From positions 1-6,412 of the forward strand of contig MWAX01000079.1 in assembly GCA_002068775.1 (NCBI GenBank): 6,412 bases of DNA, in the 5' to 3' direction. The notes under the pieces were generated by a model, which was not told the origin of the DNA, searched no databases, and saw only the letters and a program-made list of their open reading frames with translations. The position numbers were made by a program, and so were the translations under genes. The DNA comes from Actinobacteria bacterium ADurb.Bin346. Its GTDB lineage: Bacteria; Actinomycetota; Humimicrobiia; Humimicrobiales; Humimicrobiaceae. Positions 1 through 5,836 of this stretch are shown piece by piece (the first letter of the stretch is position 1; every line of letters begins with the position of its first letter).

Positions 1-1761
1 AGAATAAATGTCTTTAAGTCAAAAAAGGATCCCCTCGGAATCATGAACCCAGGCAAGGTGATTGCAAAGAATAAATTAGGGTTTTTAATGCGCACTGCAG
101 CAAAAATGGAATTTTTACTGAGACCATTAGGAAATAGTGTTATTCAAAGAATAGGGGAATTCCCCAAAAAACAGGTAAAAGGTGTGCCTGCTGATGTTGT
201 CTGGTATGCCTATGCCTGCTCGCAGTGCGGATATTGTGTGCCTTCCTGCGACCAGTTTTACGGGCGGGGCTGGGAAAGCCAGAGCCCGAGAGGAAGATGG
301 TACTGGCTGCGGGAATTTATAGAAGGAAGAGAAAAATGGGATCAGTACATGGTAGATGCTTTTATTGCATGTACGACTTGCGAGCTTTGCAACCTAAGAT
401 GTTCAGCTAATCTGCCGATTGAGCCTTCCTGGATGAAGCTGCGCGGCGTACTGATTGGTGAGGAGCGTAAAATGACTTTTCCTCCTTTTGAGATAATGGC
501 GGCAGCTTTAAGCAAGGAAGGAGACATATGGGCAGGGTACAGAAAAAACAGGAGCGACTGGTTCCCTGAAGATTTACTGGAAAAACATGGGCCCGGCAAA
601 AAGCGCAGCGCAGTATATTTTGCGGGCTGCACTGCCAGTTATGTAGAAAATGATATAGGCATTGCGAGCGTAAGATTGCTTGATGAAGCAGGAGTTGATT
701 TTGGTTATGTCGGTAATATAGAAAATTGCTGCGGAACACCGATGCTCGTGGCAGGTAAATGGGATATTTTTGCAGAAACATTAAAAAAGAATGTTGAAGC
801 CATAAGAGAATCCGGGGCAGATACTGTCATCTGTTCATGTCCTGCATGCGATATGATGTGGCGCACCGTATACCCGGAATGGGCTAAAAAACTCGGGATA
901 GATTACGACATCAAAGCAAAGCACTACAGTGAAGTGATTGCAGAAAAAATAAGAGAAAAAGAGTTCAGCTTTCCTGATAAAGAAATGAAGAAAGAAAATG
1001 TGACCTGGCACGACTCCTGCCATATAGGAAGGGCAAGCGGCATATACGATGAGCCGAGAGAAATATTAAAAGCTTTGCCAAATGTCAATTTTGTTGAGAT
1101 GGAATACAACAGGGAAAATGCGCACTGCTGCGGAAGCGTGCTGACATTAATAAAGGACCCTCCTGTTGCAGCCGAAGTTGGAAAAACCAGGCTGGATGAA
1201 GCAGTTGAAGCAGGAGCAGAAAAAGTCGTTTCATTATGCCCGTGCTGTCAGTTCCAGTTTAGAGTAACAGTAGAGAAAAAAAGAATTCCGCTCAAGATAC
1301 AGGACCTTGCGAGTTTATCATGTCAGGCTTTAGGATATAATTATGCAGACCCTGATCCGGAAGTACAAAAACAGTGGGCAGTATTTGAGGCAATGATAGA
1401 CCTCATGACGCCAGGGGGCTTCGCAGAATTAATGAGCGCAATGTGGCCGGAGTTAATGGATGCAATGCCAATGAAAATGGGTAAGATGATGTATGCAATG
1501 GGCAGAGCGCCATGGATGTTAAATCTCATGAAGCCAATGTTTCCTTTACTTTTTCCATTGCTTTTACCGAAGATGATGCCAAAAGTAATGGATGTGATGC
1601 TTCAAAGGATTTCAGAAAGGATTCCAATGCCTGATTACATGGCGGAACAGATGCCTGAAATGATGCCAAAAGTAATGGGCAATCTTATGCCGCATATGAT
1701 AAAAGAACTGGTGCCTCTGATAACACAGCCAATGATAAATTATTTGATTTCGGGTAAATAA
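1..1761 (+). CDS. FAD-linked oxidase / CCG-domain Fe-S protein fusion, 5'-truncated by window
   Basis: This is probably a GlcD-GlpC-type fusion that oxidises a 2-hydroxy acid such as lactate or glycolate and passes electrons through Fe-S clusters. The frame is open from base 1. The residues before the ATG at 43 read DPLGIMNPGK across it, which matches the usual C-terminal end of FAD-linked oxidases, so that ATG is very likely internal and the flavin domain lies upstream. Numbered from that Met, two 4Fe-4S motifs follow: C59/C62/C65/C69 and C110/C113/C116/C120. Two complete CCG domains come next: C196, CCG 229-231, C266/C269; and C326, CCG 362-364, C399/C402. CCG domains in HdrB/HdrD, GlcF and LutA bind non-cubane clusters or act in disulfide or quinone reduction. 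Residues about 442-572 form an unusual Met-rich tail. The Fe-S and CCG calls are firm; substrate and electron acceptor are inferred. Confidence 0.88.
   Translation, partial: RINVFKSKKDPLGIMNPGKVIAKNKLGFLMRTAAKMEFLLRPLGNSVIQRIGEFPKKQVKGVPADVVWYAYACSQCGYCVPSCDQFYGRGWESQSPRGRWYWLREFIEGREKWDQYMVDAFIACTTCELCNLRCSANLPIEPSWMKLRGVLIGEERKMTFPPFEIMAAALSKEGDIWAGYRKNRSDWFPEDLLEKHGPGKKRSAVYFAGCTASYVENDIGIASVRLLDEAGVDFGYVGNIENCCGTPMLVAGKWDIFAETLKKNVEAIRESGADTVICSCPACDMMWRTVYPEWAKKLGIDYDIKAKHYSEVIAEKIREKEFSFPDKEMKKENVTWHDSCHIGRASGIYDEPREILKALPNVNFVEMEYNRENAHCCGSVLTLIKDPPVAAEVGKTRLDEAVEAGAEKVVSLCPCCQFQFRVTVEKKRIPLKIQDLASLSCQALGYNYADPDPEVQKQWAVFEAMIDLMTPGGFAELMSAMWPELMDAMPMKMGKMMYAMGRAPWMLNLMKPMFPLLFPLLLPKMMPKVMDVMLQRISERIPMPDYMAEQMPEMMPKVMGNLMPHMIKELVPLITQPMINYLISGK
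1573..1678 (+). repeat. In-frame 19-bp direct repeat inside the Met-rich tail
   Basis: ATGATGCCAAAAGTAATGG occurs exactly at 1573-1591 and 1660-1678. The copies are 87 bases (29 codons) apart, so both encode MMPKVM in the same frame. This suggests that the methionine-rich tail grew by internal duplication, or that its Met-Pro motif is under strong constraint. It lies inside the coding region and is not a separate element. Confidence 0.8.
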
Positions 1762-1791
1762 AAAAAATAAGGGACATCTTTTTCTTAATTA

Positions 1792-1821
1792 TTGGAATTA
1801 AAAGTGATATATTTTTAAAAT
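1792..1821 (+). promoter_or_regulatory. Candidate sigma70-type promoter for the downstream operon
   Basis: TTGGAA at 1792-1797 (four of six matches to the -35 consensus) and TAAAAT at 1816-1821 (five of six to the -10) are 18 bases apart. The -10 box overlaps the left edge of the palindrome at 1819, so a protein bound there could block initiation. The leader to the ATG at 1939 would be about 110 bases. The region is AT-rich and chance matches are common, so this is only a candidate. Confidence 0.25.
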
Positions 1822-1849
1822 AATATGCACTGGCCAGGTGCATATTATT
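1819..1849. repeat. Perfect 12-bp-arm palindrome between operons
   Basis: AATAATATGCAC at 1819-1830 is exactly complementary to GTGCATATTATT at 1838-1849, with TGGCCAG between. The dyad could be an operator, or in RNA a 12-bp hairpin. No run of T follows the right arm, so a standard intrinsic terminator for the upstream gene is not well supported. Its position next to the candidate -10 box fits an operator better, but no known regulator site was recognised. Confidence 0.8.
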
Positions 1850-1866
1850 GATATTAGATTTGGTAT

Positions 1867-1904
1867 CAGATGACTTTTGTAGAAAACAGATGACTTTTAT
1901 AGAA
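1867..1904 (+). repeat. Tandem 18-bp direct repeat, period 20
   Basis: CAGATGACTTTTGTAGAA at 1867-1884 recurs at 1887-1904 with one change (G to A), separated by AA. A weaker third match, TGACTTCATA, starts at 1908. The period is close to two helical turns, which would place bound proteins on one face of the DNA, just upstream of the reductase gene. Tandem TGACTTTT-type repeats also remind me of the multi-repeat ends of IS21-family elements, but no transposase is present. The repeat is plain in the sequence; its role is not. Confidence 0.8.
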
Positions 1905-1938
1905 CTGTGACTTCATATATCTTAGAAGGGAACTGAAT

Positions 1939-3702
1939 ATGACAGCCGGAAATACGGTAGAGAAAGGCAAAGCAAATATAAAAATAATTATAATAGGCGG
2001 TGTGGCAGCAGGGACATCAGCAGCAGTAAGGGCAAGGCGGATGTCTGAAGATGCTGAAATAGTGATTTATGAAAAATATAAGTATATTTCCTATGCGACC
2101 TGCGGCTTGCCTTACTATGTGTCGGGTATAATTACTGACATTTCTAAACTTATAATAAATAACACCAGGCAGTTTGAGAAGCGGTTTAATATCAGCGTAA
2201 AAACTCTGCACGAAGTCATAAAAATTGACCCTGCCAACAAAACTATTAATGTGAAGGAAATAAGGACCGGCAGAGTATTTTCAGATAATTATGATAAGTT
2301 AATAATTGCCACAGGCTCATCGCCGGTAATTTACACCGAGGGACTTGAAGGTGTAAAAAATGTCTTTATGCTCAGGACAATTGATGATTCTGAAAGCCTG
2401 AAAGAATACATGTTTTTGCTGTATTCCAGAAATATTTCCGGAAAAGACCTGCATGGTGAGATGAACGGCAGCACGGACCTTGGGATCTGCCCGCCCTTGA
2501 ATGCAGTTATTCTTGGAGGAGGTTATATAGGTCTTGAACTTATCGAGGCTTTCCTGTTAAAAGGTTTTAAAATTACAGTGATAGAAAAAACAGGCCAGCT
2601 ATTGCCGATGTTTGATTATGAAATAATTGAATATATTGAAAATTACCTGTTGTCCAAAGGAGTGAAACTGCTAAAAAATGAGGAAGTTAAAAGCATTCAA
2701 AAAGACCCGGACGGCACGATTACATCAGTAATTACGGCGGGAGGAAGCAGGCTGCCTGCGGATTTGATATTTATAGGCACCGGCACAAAACCGGATATTA
2801 GCCTGGCAGAAGAATGCGGGCTGGAAATCGGACAATCCGGCGCAATATCAGTTAATGAGTTTATGCAGACAAGTGATCCTGATATATTTGCAGCCGGAGA
2901 CTGCTGCGAGTGTACTGACTTCATAACCGGCAGCAAACAGGCATATAACCTTGCATTTATTGCAAATATGCAGGGAAGGTGCGCCGGCAGCAATGCGGCA
3001 GGCGCAAAGGAGAGATTTAACGGCAGCATTCCCACTTCAATTATAAAAATACTGGATATTTCTATAGCGAAGACAGGGCTGGGTTTTTCACAGGCTAAAA
3101 AAATGGGCATAGATGCTGCAAAAATAGAGATCCATTATTTAAACCATGCCGGATATTATCCGGGCGCGCAAATGATTCACATGCTTGCCGTATATGAAAA
3201 AACTGCCGGTACAATAATCGGCTTTGAAGCAATAGGTTATGAAAGTGTTGATAAGAAGCTGGACACAATGTCGGTTGCAATAAGGTCAAGGATGAAGATC
3301 TGGGAACTGTCGCACTTAAACCTCGGGTATCACCCTGCATATGGTTCAGCAAAAGATTCATTAAATATAATCGGGATGATAGGAGAAAATTTAAAGAATG
3401 GTTTATATGACACCATAGATGCAGAGGAGCTTAAAGAAAGACTGGCAGTCGACAGCTCGCCGGCAGTGATAGATGTCAGGACAAAACGTGAATTTGAAAT
3501 AAGCCATATTGAAGGCGCAGTCAATATACCTGTTGACGAGCTGAGATCTAATATTGAAAAACTTGACAGGGACAGCGAGATCGTTTTACTTTGCAGAACA
3601 AGCTACAGGAGTTATCTTGCTTACAGGATACTGAAAAATAATGGTTTCAAAAATGTTAAAAATCTGAACGGCTCTTACATGAGCATGATCCGTAAATTAT
3701 AA
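1939..3702 (+). CDS. CoA-disulfide / persulfide reductase with C-terminal rhodanese domain
   Basis: This is a cytoplasmic FAD-dependent pyridine nucleotide-disulfide oxidoreductase of the CoADR-RHD type, whose relatives reduce CoA disulfide, CoA persulfide or polysulfide with NAD(P)H. The FAD Rossmann motif GGVAAGTSAAVRARR lies at 20-34. The redox cysteine is C55 in YATCGLPYY, equivalent to the single active cysteine of CoADR. The NAD(P)H motif GGGYIGLE is at 193-200 and the second FAD motif AAGD at 318-321. The rhodanese domain covers about 492-587, with IDVRT at 511-515 and active-loop C552 in CRTSYRS. Length (587 residues) is slightly above related fusions, owing to about 12 extra N-terminal residues and an insertion near 158-187. 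An SD (AGAAGGG, 1924-1930) sits 8 bases before the ATG. Substrate choice between CoA disulfide and persulfide cannot be read from sequence. Confidence 0.93.
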   Translation: MTAGNTVEKGKANIKIIIIGGVAAGTSAAVRARRMSEDAEIVIYEKYKYISYATCGLPYYVSGIITDISKLIINNTRQFEKRFNISVKTLHEVIKIDPANKTINVKEIRTGRVFSDNYDKLIIATGSSPVIYTEGLEGVKNVFMLRTIDDSESLKEYMFLLYSRNISGKDLHGEMNGSTDLGICPPLNAVILGGGYIGLELIEAFLLKGFKITVIEKTGQLLPMFDYEIIEYIENYLLSKGVKLLKNEEVKSIQKDPDGTITSVITAGGSRLPADLIFIGTGTKPDISLAEECGLEIGQSGAISVNEFMQTSDPDIFAAGDCCECTDFITGSKQAYNLAFIANMQGRCAGSNAAGAKERFNGSIPTSIIKILDISIAKTGLGFSQAKKMGIDAAKIEIHYLNHAGYYPGAQMIHMLAVYEKTAGTIIGFEAIGYESVDKKLDTMSVAIRSRMKIWELSHLNLGYHPAYGSAKDSLNIIGMIGENLKNGLYDTIDAEELKERLAVDSSPAVIDVRTKREFEISHIEGAVNIPVDELRSNIEKLDRDSEIVLLCRTSYRSYLAYRILKNNGFKNVKNLNGSYMSMIRKL

Positions 3703-3717
3703 TTTTACTCTTTGTCT

Positions 3718-3724
3718 GAGGAGG
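3718..3724 (+). promoter_or_regulatory. Strong ribosome binding site that decides the DUF1638 start
   Basis: GAGGAGG ends 5 bases before an in-frame CTG at 3730. The TTG at 3712 has no SD before it and this site would fall inside its coding region. The first ATG, at 3754, lies 29 bases downstream of the site, too far for normal use. The site therefore argues for a CTG start. Confidence 0.6.
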
Positions 3725-3729
3725 CAAAA

Positions 3730-4425
3730 CTGAAAGAATTTGATTTTAAAAACATGAAAATAAAGTTCATAACATGTGATGTCGTATATGATGAAGTAAA
3801 AGACAGGCTTTCGGAAGGTTGGGAAGTTGCCAAACTGGAAAAAAGGCTTCATGAACGAAGTGACCATCTCAGAGAGAAATTACAGCAGGAAATAAATGCC
3901 TCGCAGGAATATGACATTATAGTCCTGGGCTATGGTCTTTGCGGCAAATCCCTGGAGGGGCTTGTTTCGCCAAAATCATATATGATACTTCCAAAATGTG
4001 ACGACTGCATTTCGCTTTTTCTGGGTTCAGCAAGAGAATATAAAAAGCAGGCTAAAAAAGCGCCGGGCAGTTACTACCTGACAAGGGGTTATATCGGGGA
4101 AAGTGAAAACCCGATGCTGAGCAATTATTCTGAAATGAAGGAAAAATATGGTGAAGAAACTCTTGAATGGCTTATCAGGGAAATGCTTAAAAACTATACA
4201 AGGCTGGTTTATATAAATACAGGGAATTATCCGCCTGAAGAATGGCGTGAATTTGCAAAAAATCAGGCGAAAAAACTAAACCTTTCATTTGAAGAAGTTA
4301 AAGGTACTGATGACTATTTTTCAAAACTTTTATCCTGCAACTGGGATGAGGAGTTTTTAATCATAAAACCCGGTGAAAAAATAAGGTTTGAAATGTTTAA
4401 GGACAACAATGATGTGAACAACTGA
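3730..4425 (+). CDS. DUF1638 family protein of unknown function
   Basis: The function is unknown. Family features, counted from the CTG at 3730, are an N-terminal KIKFITCDVV block (C16), YGLCGKSLEGL near 68-78 (C71), and a KCDDCISLFLG block near 89-99 (C90 and C93), followed by a YYLTRGYIGES segment. These match DUF1638 as I know it, and the four conserved cysteines could bind a metal or cluster, though that is inference. No signal peptide or membrane segment is seen, so it is likely cytoplasmic. Start choice: CTG at 3730 has a GAGGAGG site at ideal distance; TTG at 3712 would add six residues; ATG at 3754 would give MKIKFI, the usual family beginning, but has no SD. It starts 27 bases after the reductase gene. 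DUF1638 genes are often found near corrinoid methyltransferases (from memory), but none is present here. Confidence 0.85.
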   Translation: MKEFDFKNMKIKFITCDVVYDEVKDRLSEGWEVAKLEKRLHERSDHLREKLQQEINASQEYDIIVLGYGLCGKSLEGLVSPKSYMILPKCDDCISLFLGSAREYKKQAKKAPGSYYLTRGYIGESENPMLSNYSEMKEKYGEETLEWLIREMLKNYTRLVYINTGNYPPEEWREFAKNQAKKLNLSFEEVKGTDDYFSKLLSCNWDEEFLIIKPGEKIRFEMFKDNNDVNN

Positions 4426-4468
4426 TTGCAAATCAATAAAATAAAATAAAGCAAGGTCAAATGAATAT

Positions 4469-5086
4469 ATGACAATGAAACCAGCAGAAGATTTTAAAGC
4501 AGTAGCATTATACGGCAGTCCCAGGAGGGGAGGAAACACTGATGAGCTTTTAAGCAGTTTTATTAATGGTATAAATGATAATGAAAAACTAAAAGAAAAC
4601 CATTATTCCGGAACGACTGTTGAAAAGATAATAGTTTCAAAGCTTGATATTTCTCCCTGCAGGGAATGCAGGCATTGTTCAATAAACGGCGAGTGCATAA
4701 TTAATGACCAGATGCAGCAGATTTACCCCAAAATAATTGGCTGCGACCTGCTGGCTGTCGGAAGCCCTGTATTTTTTACTTCAGTGTCGGGGCAACTCAA
4801 ATCCTTCATAGACAGATTTCAGCGGCTCTGGGCATTAAAATATGAACTGGGCCGGCACATAAATATAAAGCCCGGCAGGAAAGGCGTCCTGTTGTCCTGT
4901 GCGGGCTCCGGGAACAAGAGTATTTTTGACTGTACAAAAAAAATTATGAGGGCATTTTTTGATGTGGTATATATTGAATATTATGCAGAGTTTTTATATA
5001 ACAACCTGGATTTTATAGGTGATGCAACTAAAGAGCCGGCTATACTTAAAGAAATATATGACTTTGCTAAAAATAATTCTTTTTGA
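4469..5086 (+). CDS. Iron-sulfur flavoprotein (Isf-like) of the NADPH-dependent FMN reductase family
   Basis: This is a flavodoxin-fold electron carrier or reductase in the cytoplasm, likely with FMN and one 4Fe-4S cluster. GSPRRGGNT at 16-24 is the FMN phosphate loop. SPCRECRHCSINGEC at 62-76 supplies C64, C67, C70 and C76, the compact CX2CX2CX5C pattern of archaeal-type Isf. SPVFFTSVSGQLKSFIDR at 99-116 is the usual flavin-binding segment of the family. Length (205 residues) is normal. Isf proteins accept electrons from ferredoxin and have been tied to oxygen or peroxide defence in methanogens; the partner here is unknown. The ATG at 4469 is 12 bases beyond a weak AAGG; the ATG at 4475 is in frame and gives a product two residues shorter. 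The gene begins 43 bases after the DUF1638 gene and ends 16 bases before the thioredoxin-like gene, consistent with one operon. Confidence 0.87.
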   Translation: MTMKPAEDFKAVALYGSPRRGGNTDELLSSFINGINDNEKLKENHYSGTTVEKIIVSKLDISPCRECRHCSINGECIINDQMQQIYPKIIGCDLLAVGSPVFFTSVSGQLKSFIDRFQRLWALKYELGRHINIKPGRKGVLLSCAGSGNKSIFDCTKKIMRAFFDVVYIEYYAEFLYNNLDFIGDATKEPAILKEIYDFAKNNSF

Positions 5087-5089
5087 ATG

Positions 5090-5097
5090 AAAGGCGG
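5090..5097 (+). promoter_or_regulatory. Ribosome binding site supporting a TTG start
   Basis: AAAGGCGG lies 5 bases before the TTG at 5103 (8 bases counted from AAGG). No in-frame ATG occurs until after the signal segment, so this site supports TTG as the true start of the TlpA-like gene. Confidence 0.6.
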
Positions 5098-5102
5098 ATA
5101 AA

Positions 5103-5726
5103 TTGGAAATAAAAAGTAAAAGAAAAATAAAAAACAATATTTTATCAGACAATGCAGGAGCAGATAAAAAAATAACTGGCCTGGCTGTATCTCTCTTTCT
5201 AGTTCTTGCCCTGTTTTCAATTATTTTTTCAGGCTGTTTTTCAAAGCTGCCAATAAAATTAAATGAAAAGCTGATGAAAACAACGGCTGAAAGCTCTCAG
5301 GAAGAAAAAGAATATGCAAATGATTTTACGCTCCTTGATATTGAAGGAAATGAAGTATCATTGCATGATTATCAGGATAAAATCGTAGTCCTGAATTTCT
5401 GGGCGACGTGGTGTCCTCCATGCAGAGCCGAGATACCGGATTTTGTTGATGTCTATGATTCTTATAAAGACAGGAATGTCCAGTTTTTTGGTATTTCAGA
5501 TGATGATGAAAAATCACTTAAAGATTTTATAATAGAGTACAGCATCAGTTACCCCACTCTTCTTGACGGCTCTAAAGACAGAATAATGGCTAAATGGGGC
5601 ATAAATGCAATACCACACACTTTTATACTGAGCAGGAACGGCAGGATATTTTATGACCAGCTGGGATTAATGACAAAAGACCAGCTGATCAAGGCAATAG
5701 AAGCTGCTTTGCAGTCAGAAAAATAG
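5103..5726 (+). CDS. TlpA/ResA-like membrane-anchored thiol-disulfide oxidoreductase
   Basis: This is a thioredoxin-fold protein acting outside the cytoplasmic membrane, reducing disulfides such as those of apocytochrome c or other exported proteins. A basic N-terminus of about 23 residues precedes a hydrophobic stretch at 25-44 and a lipobox-like FSGC with C45, so it is probably a lipoprotein; Phe at -3 is not the usual Leu, and an uncleaved signal anchor is an alternative. A linker to about residue 72 leads to the AhpC/TSA-TlpA fold. The catalytic motif is WCPPC (C104, C107) and the cis-proline is P171 in AIPHTF. The start is TTG, backed by a good SD. CcdA, the usual electron source for such proteins, is encoded next. 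The family is clear; the client proteins are not known, and no cytochrome c genes are in the window. Confidence 0.92.
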   Translation: MEIKSKRKIKNNILSDNAGADKKITGLAVSLFLVLALFSIIFSGCFSKLPIKLNEKLMKTTAESSQEEKEYANDFTLLDIEGNEVSLHDYQDKIVVLNFWATWCPPCRAEIPDFVDVYDSYKDRNVQFFGISDDDEKSLKDFIIEYSISYPTLLDGSKDRIMAKWGINAIPHTFILSRNGRIFYDQLGLMTKDQLIKAIEAALQSEK

Positions 5727-5749
5727 AAATAAAATAATTTAAAGATATA

Positions 5750-5812
5750 AATTTGGATATAGATTTGGGATATTAGTTTTATTATAGATTTGGACATGGA
5801 CTTGGATACGGA
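5750..5812 (+). repeat. Degenerate TTTGG-centred repeats in the spacer before ccdA
   Basis: TTTGG or CTTGG cores occur at 5752, 5764, 5789 and 5801, spaced 12, 25 and 12 bases, each followed by a GAT/GAC/ATAT-like tail. The units look like a decayed tandem of about 12 bases. They fill most of the 110-base gap between the thioredoxin-like gene and ccdA. No clear promoter or terminator was seen in this gap. Confidence 0.5.
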
Positions 5813-5836
5813 TCTTAAAGCATTCTGGAGCCAATA

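Noticed and set aside
43..45. ATG at 43 as the true start of the Fe-S gene
   Set aside because: The frame is open upstream and encodes the conserved end of FAD-linked oxidases across this codon; the nearest SD-like sequence is 13 bases away.
407..781. Minus-strand open frame of 124 codons
   Set aside because: It is antisense to the conserved Fe-S and CCG region and its product shows no recognisable domain.
1819..1849. Palindrome as a rho-independent terminator
   Set aside because: The stem is mostly A-T and no T run follows the right arm.
1867..1904. CRISPR array
   Set aside because: Only two copies, separated by 2 bases, with no spacers and no cas genes.
1890..1921. Promoter formed by TGACTT and CATATA or TATATC just before the reductase gene
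   Set aside because: Box matches are poor and the transcript would begin within or next to the SD at 1924-1930.
2697..3110. Minus-strand open frame of 137 codons
   Set aside because: It lies wholly inside the CoADR coding region, has no SD or family match, and its composition is that of an antisense shadow.
4981..5220. Minus-strand open frame across the junction of the flavoprotein and TlpA-like genes
   Set aside because: It overlaps two well-supported genes, and its product has no recognisable motif.
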